The notes beneath the pieces were generated by a model. It was not told the origin of the DNA. It searched no databases and was given only the letters and a program-made list of their open reading frames with translations. Positions 1-10,345 of a DNA stretch of 64,000 nucleotides are shown here, piece after piece. A program made the translations under genes and the position numbers. Positions within the stretch are counted from its first letter, which is position 1, and the number at the start of each line of letters is the position of its first letter. This DNA comes from Acestrorhynchus altus (lineage: Eukaryota; Chordata; Actinopteri; Characiformes; Acestrorhynchidae): contig CM067507.1 in NCBI GenBank assembly GCA_034509495.1, positions 18,440,102-18,504,101 of the forward strand, in the 5' to 3' direction.

Positions 1-222
1 TAAGAGGCTGAGCACAAATACATGCTTCCTCTTATACATGTGAATCCAGTCACCACCGCTTTCTTTGAACTGCCGTCGTTTCATCATTGCTGATGAATAA
101 AACAGCTGATACAACAGCTACATGTGAGGCAGGACTGCGATACCACTCCAGAGAGTGCACAGACAATTGTTCTTTTTCAGACTCCGGCCGCTGATGGCAT
201 GCAGCACGAGCTGGGGCTTGAA
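1..222 (-). mobile_element. SINE-like repeat S1, copy 1, cut by window edge
   Basis: This stretch shares blocks in the same order with 6760-7083: an ACATGTGA block preceded by CACATGCT- or ACATGCTT-type sequence, a CTGCTTCTTT- or CCGCTTTCTTT-type block followed by AACTGCC, and a GATGGCATGCAG- or AATGGCAAGCAG-type block. In the other copy the last block runs into a sequence that reads on the minus strand like a tRNA B box. Here that box (about 213-222) is eroded. I infer a tRNA-derived SINE on the minus strand, with its tail to the left and cut by the window start. The family name is unknown to me. Confidence 0.55.
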
Positions 223-671
223 ACTGTAACCAAAAGATATGTTGTTTTTTTTTTCAGTTAAACCTTTCTATATGTGTGATATAGGCTGAAGCAAACCTTA
301 CACCAAACAGCATCACAGGAAATCTAACAAATATTAGTGAAACATATCCAAACCTAACCTAACCAGGTAACAGAAACCCCAATAAAACCACTAAGAACAC
401 TGGGAGGCTCCACCATCTCTACAACCTCTAACTCTTCTTCAGTGTTTGAAACCAGCAAAGTTGTCTGGCAGCATAAAGTCAGTTTCACTTCTTATCAGTT
501 AGATAAGAAAAGATAAGTTAATCCTTGATTAGTCCTGCAGAGGAGAAATTCACAACATTGCAGCAGCAAAGGGATAGCAAGGCCCTCTGTACAAGAATAG
601 ATAAAGTATAGTTCATACAGTAAACTGTAGTATAGTGAGTAATCTTACAACAGACAGAAAATAATATATCG
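223..671. other. No feature recognised
   Basis: A short T-run lies at 244-254. No coding pattern or repeat family was recognised. Confidence 0.5.
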
Positions 672-1108
672 GATGTCCCGGAGATCAGAAATATCGCCTA
701 TTAAAGTGTAGGTCCCTGTTATGCCACGAACAGCTCTGACCCGTTGAGGTATGAACCCAAAAATGAGCAGTGAGCATTAACACGTTCAGTAGTTAGTGGT
801 AGTAGTTCCTCAGGCAAGCTAACCTGTCTGATTAGTTAACCGGTTGTCTTTCCTTAGGCCACTTTTGGTAGGTACTGACCACTGCATTCTGGAAACACCC
901 CACAAGACCTGCTGTTTGAGACCTAGCCATCACAATGTGTCTACTGTCAGAGTCACTCAGATACCTGCCCATTTCTTCTGCTTCCAACACATCAACTTCA
1001 AGAACAGCCTAATATGTCCCACCCTTTGACAGGTGTCTTTGTAACAAGAAAATCAATGTTATTCACTTCACCTGTCAGTGATTCTTTTTGTGGTTGACTG
1101 GTGTTAGA
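672..1108 (-). mobile_element. Tc1-A relic, copy 1 (internally deleted Tc1/mariner element)
   Basis: The left part (about 690-760) and right part (845-1108) match the two ends of a Tc1-like family very common in teleosts. The right part is the reverse complement of the transposase N-terminal region; its start codon would be the CAT at 970-972. The right end keeps the CACTTCACCTGTCAGTGATT subterminal block (1065-1084) and a degenerate outer end near 1108. The central DDE region is missing, so this is a MITE-like deletion derivative. Five more copies are listed (7799, 32825, 39265, 42061, 53944). Family assignment is from memory of the repeat. Confidence 0.72.
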
Positions 1109-1414
1109 GAGCAACTGAAAAGAAATGGGCAGCATGAAGACTTAAGTGACTCCAATACAGGACAATCACTGCAGGTGTTGAGGGGTGTTCCCAGTCAGTA
1201 GTGGTGAGTACCTACCCACAGCGGTCTGAGGAGAGAAATCTCTCTCTGACTCCCTTCTCTAAACACCATAATATGAATACTCGCTGTACTAGAATGTAAA
1301 CTAGTATATGTTTATCTACCGACTGCTACATTTATAACAAATAAAAGAGGTCCGCAGGTCAACACTAGCTATCCAGCTCAGCATGTAAACGAACAGTTGT
1401 GGCTTTGACTTTTT
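1109..1414. other. No feature recognised
   Basis: Unique-looking sequence with no coding pattern. It ends where a local duplication begins. Confidence 0.5.
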
Positions 1415-1537
1415 CCACCTCTGTTGTGTAACCACACCAACCAATTCTGGGACAAACTCTGAACCGGGCTGGTAGAATGGTTGGTAAAAGCATCAAAAAA
1501 GCCTCAAGAGGGAGCAGAATAGATAAGGAAAGAGACC

Positions 1538-1540
<3 letters not shown>
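1415..1540 (+). repeat. Local duplication, unit 1
   Basis: This block, starting CCACCTCTGTTGTGTAA, recurs at 1942-2050 with substitutions and small indels. Both units then run into a (GA)n tract. The offset is 527 bases. The unit contains no recognised coding sequence. Confidence 0.85.

Positions 1541-1573
<33 letters not shown>
1541..1573 (+). repeat. (GA)n microsatellite
   Basis: About 16 uninterrupted GA units directly after duplication unit 1. Confidence 0.97.
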
Positions 1574-1577
<4 letters not shown>

Positions 1578-1580
1578 GGG

Positions 1581-1790
1581 AGTATAGTTGTATAGTAGTT
1601 AAAGTTGTAGAAGATATTGTAGTATTAGTAGCAGCTGCAATAGTTGTAGTAGTAATAGCAGAAGTGGTGGTAGTAATAGCTTTAGTACTACTGGCAGTTT
1701 CTATTAGCAGTGGTGGTTTAGATGTTGTATAGTAACAGTACTAGTATTATTATTAGTAGCAGTAGTTTTAGTAGTAATAGTAGAGGAAAT
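1581..1790 (+). repeat. Degenerate (AGT)n tract
   Basis: The sequence is dominated by TAG/AGT triplets with TTG, CAG and GGT variants. It has the same strand orientation as the arrays at 3305, 3974, 59221 and 60727, but is far more eroded. Confidence 0.75.
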
Positions 1791-1835
1791 CGCCCATAAT
1801 GTTTATAAAGAACAATATACAATTTTCTAATATTA

Positions 1836-1837
<2 letters not shown>

Positions 1838-1871
<34 letters not shown>
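1838..1871 (+). repeat. Poly(A) tract, 34 nt
   Basis: An uninterrupted A-run follows AT-rich sequence ending in ATTAAT. It could be a retroposon tail on the plus strand, but no element body is recognisable upstream. A simple homopolymer expansion is equally likely. Confidence 0.9.
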
Positions 1872-1873
<2 letters not shown>

Positions 1874-1941
1874 TAATCAAAAATGTAATCATTTTGTAAA
1901 GAGTTCCTCCGGACAACATGAACTCTCTAGTACAGTTTTAT

Positions 1942-2050
1942 CCACCTCTGTTGTGTAACTACACAACCAATTATGGGAGAAATCAGAACAGGGCAGGTAG
2001 GAAGACTGTAAAAGCATCAAAAAGCCAAGAGAGAGCAGAATAGAAAGGAA
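1942..2050 (+). repeat. Local duplication, unit 2
   Basis: Second copy of the block at 1415-1540. The match includes CCACCTCTGTTGTGTAA, the GTAAAAGCATCAAAAA block and GAGCAGAATAGA. It is followed by a (GA)n tract in the same register. Confidence 0.85.
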
Positions 2051-2068
2051 AAGAGAGAGAGAGTGAGT

Positions 2069-2112
<44 letters not shown>
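2051..2112 (+). repeat. (GA)n microsatellite, interrupted
   Basis: GA units with GTGAGTGA and AAAG interruptions, directly after duplication unit 2. The CT strand opens a spurious Ser-Leu reading frame. Confidence 0.97.
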
Positions 2113-2114
<2 letters not shown>

Positions 2115-3304
2115 TGGTAGGGAGCAATCAAAAGCAAGACAAATATCGAGTTAGAGGGCAAGAGAAATGGAGAGATTGAGCTAAGCACAGAGTGAGAGCA
2201 GGATGGAAGGGGTTAGTGAGAATGATAGCTTCCCGCTGGGAGTTAAGAGTGCTATTTGACGTGCATGTCTGCAGATAGCAGATTGCACTGTATTGCGGGG
2301 AAAGGTTCACATGCATCCTAGCCCTGCAGGGGACAATTACCCCTTTATTAAGCGAATGTGATTAAAAGAGCAACAGCAGTGCTTTTAATGCCACGTAAAA
2401 TGGCACAGCGCTCTTCACAGGCCAACTGTTCCCTCCACCCACTCCCCCTATCTATCACACCATAATGCGCCGCACCTCTCTAATAATGATATTTGAGTCG
2501 GTGCCTTACAGAAAAAGAAAACTCTGAATCTAATATATTTGTCACTCTATTCAAATCTTAGACCTGGAGAAGAGTGACAGGTTGGAGGATCGTGCCAGTT
2601 ATGAGGAAGGGAAATACGTTCTGAATGTCAATATAAAGAAGAGCAAAGAATTCCTAAAGAACCGACTTTGCCAGAAGTATGAATGATTTATGAATTTGAA
2701 ATGAAAACACCGCCTCTTCCCCTCAAGGCCCCTGAACAAGATTTGAAAAGGTTTGAGTTATGCCTGGGTCTTAAAAAAAAATGCCTTCTGAGGATAAGAG
2801 AGCTTCTTAAGTTACTCCAAAATGGTCTGCCGTGATCATGCTTTGGTTTAGCGTATCTTATGTTGCTATTCTGAAGCTGTAAGTGAACATAATGCATGTA
2901 GGTTACGATTATAGCCTGCAGACAGCCCATTCTTATTGCTCCTGCTCTCTGAGCTCTGGCTATTATGTGCTTCACGCTGGAATATAAACTGCGGCTTCAA
3001 TCTCAGAATGAAAGACCGAACTCTTAACTTCTCCAATTCTCAAACGCCACCTCCGGCATCAATAACCTTCTCTGCTCTGAGAGACTCCACGGTAATCACA
3101 CTCGCGCTTTATTTATGTGTGCCTGCATGTTATTCTGGAAATACAGTACTGGATTTTTCCTTCTTACACATTCTGTAAGCTACATGTCAGTGTGGACATG
3201 TGACCCTCACATCTACATGCAAACATGCACACAGCCAGAGATTATGTTGGTCAGCTGAACTGCATAGATGAAAGTAGATGAAACTGGTCAGACCTATCAA
3301 ACTA
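2113..3304. other. No feature recognised
   Basis: Ordinary AT/GC mixed sequence with an A-run at 2773-2781. The short open frames here show no family motif. Nothing supportable. Confidence 0.5.
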
Positions 3305-3432
3305 TCACATAGTAGTTACATTGTAGTTTTTGTATAGTAGCAGCTGTGGTTGCAGCAGCAGTCGTAGTTTGAGTGGTAAAAGTGGTGGTAGTTGTAGCTG
3401 TAGAATAAGCAGTGGTGCAGTAGTGGTTTTAG
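3305..3432 (+). repeat. Degenerate (AGT)n tract left of a LINE
   Basis: TAG-rich triplets with CAG and GGT variants run up to the first base of the LINE fragment at about 3439. Orientation matches the array on its far side (3974-4540). Confidence 0.75.
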
Positions 3433-3438
3433 TGCAGA

Positions 3439-3977
3439 AAAGAGGTGAAGAAGAGGGTGCAGGCAGGATGGAGTGGGTGGAGAGGGGTGTCAGGGCTGAC
3501 GTGTGACAGAAGGATGGCAGCAAGACTGAAAGGGAAGGTTTACATGACAGTAGCGAGACCTGCTATGATGTATGGTTTGGAGACTGTGGCTCTGTCTAAA
3601 AGACAGGAGGCCGAGCTGGAGGTGGTGGAGATGAAGATGCTGAGATTTTCTTTGGGAGTGACAAGGATGGACAAGATAAATAGATCAGAGGGACAGTGAA
3701 GGTGGAGCAGTTTGGAGATAAAGCCAGAGAGGCCAGGATGAGATGGTTTGGACACGTGTTGAGGAGGAATAGTGGATATATTGGACAAAGAATGTTGGAG
3801 ATGGAGCTGCCGGACAGAAGGAGAAGAGGAAGACCTCAGAGAAGGTTTATGGATGTAGTGAAGGTGTACATGGAGTTGGTTGGTGTAACAGTGGAGGAGG
3901 CAGGGGATAGGGCAAGATGGAGGTAGATGATCCGCGGTGGCGACCTTTAAAGGGAGCAGCCGAAAGAAGAAGTAGTA
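3439..3977 (+). mobile_element. LINE retrotransposon 3' end, reverse transcriptase C-terminal region, broken
   Basis: Plus-strand translation from 3445 gives a non-LTR reverse transcriptase C-terminal region with motifs MYGLETVAL, KRQEAELEV and LRFSLGVTRMD. A frameshift with loss of a few codons near 3690 moves the reading to a second frame, which carries RWFGHVLRR, ELPDRRRRGRPQRRFMDVV and DRARWR before a stop at 3924. A short 3' untranslated segment (3927-3977, including GGGAGCAGCCGAAAG) joins directly to an (AGT)n array. Motifs of this kind are characteristic of a LINE family widespread in fish; I do not fix the clade. The element is heavily 5'-truncated, as is usual after aborted target-primed reverse transcription. 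It is not functional. Confidence 0.9.
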
Positions 3978-4540
3978 GTAGTTGTAGTAATAGTAACATC
4001 AGCAGAAGTAGTGTTCATAGTACACTCAATAGTAGAAGTAGTAGTAGTAATAGTACTAGTAGTAGCAGCAGCAGCAATAGAACTAGTAGTAATAGTAGTA
4101 GTAGATAGTTATAGTGGTAATAGTAACAGTAGTAATAATATTAGTGAAGAAAAATATCAGTAGTAGAAATAGCAGTAGTGGTAGTAGTAGTAGTAATAGT
4201 GCTAATAGAATTAGTAGTATTAGTAGTAGTATTAATAGTACTACTAGTAGTAGTAGTATTAATGGTAATGGTAGAAGCAGCATTAGTAGTAGTAGTAATA
4301 TAGTAGTGCTAGTAATATGAGTAGTAGTAGTTATATTAATAGTACTACTACTAGCAGCAGTAGAGGTAATAATAATAATAACACTGGTGGTAATAGAAGT
4401 AGTAGTATTAATAGAAGTAGCAGTGGTAATAATAGTACTACTAGATACAGCAGTAGTAATAATAATAGAAATAGCAGTAGTAGTAATACTAATAGTAGTA
4501 GCTGTAGTAGTAATACGAGTAGTAATAGTAGCAGTCATCA
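3974..4540 (+). repeat. (AGT)n trinucleotide array, about 570 bp
   Basis: The array starts exactly at the 3' end of the LINE fragment (AAGAAGAAG changing to TAGTAG). It is nearly all triplets of the form AGT, AAT, AAC or AGC with occasional GGT and ATT. In the AGT frame it reads as Ser/Asn without stops, which explains the open frames on both strands. I do not regard these as genes. Confidence 0.95.
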
Positions 4541-5779
4541 GGAATGTTTCACTATTTTATTGAGTTGTGTTTATAAGAAACAGAAATCGACGGTGTGTAA
4601 GTGAATTCCAGCTGTTAGTAGAGATGGTGTAGCACTCTTTCAGAGCAAATAGACAAAACATGCATATAAAAATCCTGGCTAAAGTACGGCCTCAGCACGT
4701 TAGGGTAGGTTCTAATACAGTGTTACACGTACACCTAAGATAAAAACGGCCCAGCTCCCCCAAACCGTTCATTTTTATTATTATTATCATTTTTAATAAT
4801 ATAAGTTGTTCTACTTTGTAGTTCAGAACCCTCTTTTCACTAATCATGCAGATTCTGTAATGTAACCTTTACACATACTTTACCTATTGCTGAACTGATC
4901 ACAAATGGTTGGCGCTGGTTTCTTGTTGATGTGTAGACGAGTGCAGGTTGTTTGTCTAAAAAAATATCATTTTTGCTTAAACTACTTTTTTAGCAAAAAG
5001 TCCTGTTAGCTTGTGCCCTGCTCTCCACAACACACGGCACAGCAAATATAGTGAAGACGTGGTACAAAATCTACACCGAAAAATGCTAATGCCATCATTA
5101 CCACACGCCTGACAGTTCAGAAAACATAATGCCAACGTGAACGCATATTTAAAAATTACAGCTGACACGGGTGTCACAGAATGTTAAGACCCAAGTCTGT
5201 CCTTGTCTCCGTCACTGCCTCTGTGTTTGAGGAGCTTTCAGTGAGCATATGTGAACGTCATTAGACCAGAGATGGACCTCCGTCTGCCCTGACCAGTCTG
5301 ACCGCTCCAATTTTAAACTCCATTAAGCAGTCCCTATTCTGTGGAGCACTTCTTCCACTAGTAAACAGGCCTGCTTACACCGATGCTGCATGTCCTTGAG
5401 ACAGTTGTAATGCCAGCAAGAAAGGTATTCAGTGTCCAAATAATCTATTAATAGTTTATGAATAGTTAACAACTGGGTTATAAATACTTAATAACTTCTA
5501 AACCCCTTTGGCCCACTGGAATTGCATTATAAAACCAGCAGAGCAGAGGTGAAATCAAGGTCAGAACCTTCCATCCTGTGTAAAATATGTTCTAGGGTGG
5601 TGGTTCACAATGTGGGGCAGGATCATTTTAGACCCATATCAAACTGAGGCCTATATTTCAGGGATAACCCCATAAAGTCTCCAACACATCGATCACTGTC
5701 ATAATAAAGCTTAAACAGTCCTGATTATAGGAATAAAAATGATTGCTTTCCGTTTAAGAAGCAAAGTCTCTAAGATTAC
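4541..5779. other. No feature recognised
   Basis: AT-rich, unique-looking sequence with an ATTATTATTATC stretch at about 4776. No coding or repeat family was recognised. Confidence 0.5.
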
Positions 5780-5945
5780 ATTCACACTGCAAGTAAAAGC
5801 GGCTCCAATCAACAGCTAAAATCACACTGAATGTGATTCTGATTAGGGATTGCAATTTTTTTATACATGCGGTATTGAAAACTGATACATATCCAAGTCT
5901 GAACAGCCAGATTGGACTTTTAAGTCAATCCAACTTGACATTCCT
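5780..5945. repeat. Repeat G, putative copy 1
   Basis: It contains the core CTGATACATATCC (5881-5893) next to GTCTGAACAGCCAGATTGGA, with a CATTCACACTGCAAGTAAAAG start. Similar words occur at 14360-14455, 44610-44730, 44970-45125 and 55300-55880. I infer a non-autonomous DNA element. Class and boundaries are uncertain. Confidence 0.4.
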
Positions 5946-5989
5946 CATAAATGCGTGAAGAAAAGGGAAAATGGACAACAGCAGTGAAG

Positions 5990-6710
5990 GTTTTTCAGAG
6001 GCAGAATAACAAGGTAACAGATCTGAAGTTTGGTAATGAACACCTGGGAGATTCTGAGAGTGATTTCGAGAAGGTGCTGTGGTCAGATGAGACAAATATT
6101 GAGCTCTTTGGCATTAACTCAAGTCTGCTAAGGGCACAGGACTACTTCACCACATCAGTGGAAGAATGGATGGAGACGTGTACCGTAAAATCCTGAGTGA
6201 CAACCTCCTTCCCTCCACCAGGACATTAGAAATGGGTCGAGGCTGGGTCTTCCAGCAGGATAATGACCCCAAACATACAGCCAAGGCAACAGAGGAATGG
6301 CTCAAAAAGAAGCACGTTAAGTGGTCTCCATATCCCATATAAAATCTATGAGGGAGCTGAAGCTCCGAGTTGCCAAGTGACAGCCTCAAGATCATCTCAA
6401 AAATGATTTAGAGATGATCTGCAACGAAGAGTGGACCAAAATTCCTCCTGACATGTGCACAAACCTCATCAACAGCTACAAAAAACATCTGACTCCTGTG
6501 CTGGCCAACAAGTGTTGTTTTCCAGAGGGAACAAATACTTATTTCTCTCTGCAAAATACAAATAAATTTATATCATTTATACAATAGTTTTGATATTCTG
6601 TCTCTCACTGTTAAAATGAACTTATCCTTAAAATTATAGACTGTTCATGTCTTTGCCAGTGGGCAAACTTACAAAAACAGCAAGGGATCAAATCATTATT
6701 TCCTTCATGC
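5990..6710 (+). mobile_element. Tc1-C relic (3' half of a Tc1-like transposon)
   Basis: The plus strand shows EKVLWSDETNIELFG; the first catalytic Asp codon is 6086-6088. It also shows VFQQDNDPKHTAKA; the second catalytic Asp codon is 6259-6261. The catalytic Glu position of the NPIE motif reads TAA (6340-6342). Only 26 codons separate the second Asp from that position instead of the usual 34, so about 24 bases are lost there. The block between the first and second Asp is also shortened. The 3' terminal inverted repeat is recognisable (6657-6710, with CAGTGGGCAAACTTAC and TTATTTCCTTCATG). The N-terminal half and 5' terminal repeat are missing. The transposase cuts and pastes at TA targets in active members. 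This copy is dead. Confidence 0.92.
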
Positions 6711-6759
6711 GATATATTCTCCCGCAAATATAGACATGCCAATTCCCTAATCCTTATTG

Positions 6760-7083
6760 TTCCCCCTATTACATGTGATGCTCCCAACACTGGGGGGAGA
6801 TGACAAGCACATGCTCCGATACATGTGACACCTACCTACTGCTTCTTTCCCAACTGCCACCATTTGCATCTTCAGACAGCTTGGAGGAAAAAGGTGGATC
6901 CTTGGTTCTCATGCGACGGCTGACAGGCGCCTGTGCCGACCAGCATCACATTGAGTATGTAAAGTGGGCAGAGAGTGCCATCTACCCACCCAGTGAGGGT
7001 GCCAATGGCAAGCAGAATGATCAGGGATTCGAACTGAGATCATACTGTTTGCGCCTAAGACTGAAGTGTCACTCAGGTCCCTA
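6760..7083 (-). mobile_element. SINE-like repeat S1, copy 2
   Basis: Read on the minus strand from 7083, the right end resembles a tRNA-derived head. The B-box-like word AGTTCGAATCCC is the reverse complement of 7026-7037; the A-box region nearer 7075 is eroded. The body shares several blocks with the copy at the window start. An (AT)n tract abuts the head side. The open frame at 6800-7084 is a by-product. A polymerase III promoter origin is inferred from the B box only. Confidence 0.6.
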
Positions 7084-7088
7084 GATAT

Positions 7089-7090
<2 letters not shown>

Positions 7091-7122
<32 letters not shown>
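7091..7122 (+). repeat. (AT)n microsatellite
   Basis: Sixteen uninterrupted AT units directly beside SINE S1 copy 2. Confidence 0.97.
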
Positions 7123-7125
<3 letters not shown>

Positions 7126-7798
7126 AGAGGAAGATATTTTTGTTTTGCACTAAGCAAGTGTCCAACTGCTGGCATTCTTCTTCACGGCTAGTCAACAACT
7201 GATCTTAAAACTCACAATTAAAAGACATACAGAAACTCAGTTTTCCTAGTTTCTGTAAACTGGTTTAACATGGTCATTTACTGCCTCCTGCTTGGCCTTC
7301 AGGAGCCTGTTACTCATAAGGGAAGACAGAGGACCACTGTGTGTGCTGGACGAATACACTCCAGGTCACATTAAAGAATGAATGACAGATCATGTGAATG
7401 ACAAAACTGAAGCAAATTGGATTCGCGCAGTAATTGGTTCTGTGTGTTGTGACTGGCAGTTAGTGCAGCGACTAGATATACGTAATGAGGGTGCAAGACA
7501 CAGGGTGGAGGAGAAAAGCACAGGAGGAGGTGCACATTTTAGTGCTTTCCCTGCTCCTAACATGCTCATTCAATACTCCTTAACAAGCCTTTTCAGAGAC
7601 ATTCATTTTGTAAAAAAAGAAAAATGCATGGCATCACGGTGGTCACACCAGCAGACAGACTCATTGCGGGATCCTCCTGGTGACAGATCTTGTGATTTGT
7701 GTTGTAAAGAGTACAAAGATCTGATGTAGTGTGAACCTGCCATCAAGCGCTCATGACCCTATAGCCTGGTCACAAGTGGTTGCTTTCTTATGCTTTCT
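7123..7798. other. No feature recognised
   Basis: An open frame of 115 codons (7382-7729, plus) has no recognisable motif or codon pattern. CTTATGCTTTCTTATG (7788-7803) is a short direct repeat at the edge of the next Tc1 relic. Confidence 0.5.
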
Positions 7799-8030
7799 TA
7801 TGTACTGACCACTGCATACCAGGAAAACCCCACAAGACCTGACACTATTGGAGATGTTTTGACCCAGTCTTCTTGCTATTACAATTTGATCCATGTCAAA
7901 GTAGCTCAAAATCTTGTGATTGGACATTTTTTTTTTTAAACTTCAATAAGTTTAATGACAGGTGTAGCCATGGTAGAGATGAAGATAATCAATGTTCTTC
8001 ACTTCACATGGAAGTGATATTAATGTTACC
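7799..8030 (-). mobile_element. Tc1-A relic, copy 2
   Basis: It shares TACTGACCACTGCAT, CCCCACAAGACCTG and the AATCAATGTTCTTCACTTCAC block with 870-1080. This is the reverse complement of the transposase N-terminal region and the adjacent subterminal sequence. The element is cut on the left and the outer end is eroded. A T-run (7928-7937) interrupts it where a start codon would lie. Confidence 0.75.
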
Positions 8031-8568
8031 TGCAAAACTTCAATAAGTAACACTATTTACCAGCTTTCCTTTGCATTTTAAAACTAAAATACAACATATA
8101 TAGTTTTTGTTTTGTTTATTACTACAAACGTCTCCCAATCTAATAGGAGTTTCTTAATGTTGAGTGTCAGCCCAATTACTGAATTCTCTTAATGAATTCA
8201 GAGACATGCTTAAGGGTCAAATATGCTAATGAATTAAACAGTAAAATCCCTTTTAGTACTGGACGGATTAAATATTCTGATTAATTTATTTTTTATCCTA
8301 CTTCTTTAAAATTACGAGTCTAATATAGCAATTAATATTAATTATGATCTAGTTTGTCCTCCATCTCCTTTATAATCTGGCTATCACTTCATTTTCTAAA
8401 TATCGTTAGCATTATACACTCTATAATGTCTATGTATGTCTATGTTCTGTGGACTATTAGCCCCTCCTATATTTTGTTTTCAAACACTAGTCATGGCTGT
8501 TGGTAAACCATTGGAACTGAAAGATGGAGAGGAGTGGAATATAGATCAAAGGTGTTATATATTCTATT
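8031..8568. other. No feature recognised, AT-rich
   Basis: AT-rich sequence with TTAATTTATTTTTTATCC near 8281. No coding pattern. Confidence 0.5.
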
Positions 8569-8681
8569 GCAGTGCTTTATCCTGGTCCTAGAGGACTCTG
8601 CCCCCATCACACCCTATCCAACAACAATAGAACAGCCTGGCCAATGGAAGTCCAGGACCAGGATTGAGAACCACTGCTCTA
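8569..8681. mobile_element. Short inverted-repeat element (MITE-like), about 113 bp
   Basis: The left end GCAGTGCTTTATCCTGGTCC and the reverse complement of the right end (GCAGTGGTTCTCAATCCTGG, from 8656-8675) pair with few mismatches and share CCTGGTCCT. The core contains no coding sequence. A related left end (GCAGTGTCTCTCAGCCCTGG) lies at 46160-46179. It could form a stem-loop. I recognise the type as a common fish repeat but do not name it. Confidence 0.6.
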
Positions 8682-10320
8682 CATCAACATTCAAACCAAG
8701 AGCTATGCTGGAACTTTTGCTTCATGTCTATATGTAGTCCAGACTCCATACTGTACAGCATGATTGTGGACACCAGGGCCATTCCTGGAGAGAGGCGCTG
8801 TGTTCGGAGCCATGTTTCACACTGTCTCACTCCCTGAGGATGGAAAAAGCCTCACCACACCCAGCTATCTCCCACACTGCTCCATTCATCCTGCCTGGTT
8901 TACAACCAGCGCTAACAACACACACAAGAGGCCCATGCTGAGCCCATTAGCCGGGAGGGACTGCGCGCTCTAGTTGGAGCGCTGCCTGAGGAGGCCAACA
9001 GGGAGGATTTGGAAGCAAAGCTAGAAAGCCATATAAACATTACCAACACAATCGGCAAGAGCTGATTCAACCTATTAACTCCCATTACAGAAGAGAATGA
9101 ACATTCACAGCTCTAACTGGGTGGTGTGCAGAGGTGTATCATTTAATGAGGCATGTCTTTGTGCCATTCATTTCAGATTTGTGAGATTTAAAAACACAGA
9201 CATTGTGATTCCTTTCACAAGTCAGGATATTTGAGTAATTGGCGAGGAGTAATGGGACAGAAAAAGAGCAGGCCTCTCGGTCTGGGGCTTCACATGGGTG
9301 GAAACATAGCTGTCATATACAGGGGTTACAGTCTTCTTACATCACTACTGTGATTCACCGTATTTTGTTTGTTATTGTCATATTGGCCTTTGCAGAAAGG
9401 AAGCATGTGCAATTTTGTTGTTTGTGCATGTGTGCAAAGTGAAACATCTGCAAATGTTTGAGAAATTTCTCCAACAAATGAATTTAATCACATCAAAGGT
9501 TCAACGATGTGCTTTAATATACGGTAGCTCCTCAAATTGCTCTATAAAGAACTGACAATGGGTTTTTGTAGCAACTGCGGCACAATTTTTGGTGCTATAT
9601 CAAGTTCTCCTTGTATATCAAGAACCACTTTAAACAGGAAAAGAATCATTTGAAAATCCAAGCAGTTCTGTAAAATCTAAAATACAAAATAAATAAATAA
9701 ATAAATATCTAGTAACGCTGCAAAATATCAATAGAAACATAAATATGAAAACAGTAAAACAAAAAGTTCAACCCTGGGCCAATTTTGCTGAATGTTTTTG
9801 TAGTCTGATGTATGTTAACTCGTATTTTAGTCACACATGCCAGACCCTAGGCTGGTGATGTCATCAGCCCTGCCCCCTCTCGTTGTGAGCATGTATATGT
9901 GGAATCCGCCCGGGAAGGATCCTTTGGCATTAAAACTAGGATTTGGTTCAGATGGAAACGAGTGAATTGTAAGTATTTTCCGAGCTGGATTAGTCGCTGA
10001 TAGTTCATCTCTTAATGATGAATGAGGGCACATCTTGAAGGTTGTTATGATATGTGTATCACGCATTTGATTTTCAGTTATGAAGCCTAGAAAATGGCAT
10101 GTAACTGCTCACAAAGTGTGGATCTCAGGTTGTAAAAGCTAATGTCTTTTCCTGAAATGAAATCAGATGTTACTAGTGATGGGATTTTAAAGGTCCATGT
10201 TTAGGACGCAAACTTTGTTCTTCGGACTAGCTCATATAGCTCATACTGTGTATATACATCCGTTCTGGTGTGAAATGGAGTGATTACAAGCAAAGTGATG
10301 TAAGAAATTGTCTTTATGGG
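8682..10320. other. No feature recognised
   Basis: Mixed composition with a GC-richer part near 8930-9000 and an (AATA)n run at 9686-9706. Open frames show no motifs. Confidence 0.5.
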
Positions 10321-10345
10321 CCTAAAACTTTTGCACAGCGCTGTA
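10321..10345. mobile_element. Possible solo Tc1 terminal repeat
   Basis: CCTAAAACTTTTGCACAGCG followed by CTGTA looks like the outer end of a Tc1-like terminal inverted repeat. No partner repeat or transposase trace is visible nearby, so it may be a solo remnant. Confidence 0.4.

Noticed and set aside
1831..1871. Polyadenylation signal and poly(A) tail of a processed pseudogene
   Set aside because: No gene-derived sequence upstream. The AATAAA word is part of the A-run itself.
4083..4538. 151-codon minus-strand Thr/Ile/Leu-rich frame
   Set aside because: Translation of the complement of the AGT array (ACT, ATT); not a gene.
3960..4540. CRISPR-like array from regularly spaced repeats
   Set aside because: The AGT, GACT and dinucleotide arrays have no conserved 23-50 bp repeats separated by unique spacers. 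The surrounding DNA is eukaryotic.
7026..7083. Possible true tRNA gene from a B-box-like word
   Set aside because: The A box and acceptor stem do not pair, and the block recurs as part of SINE S1.
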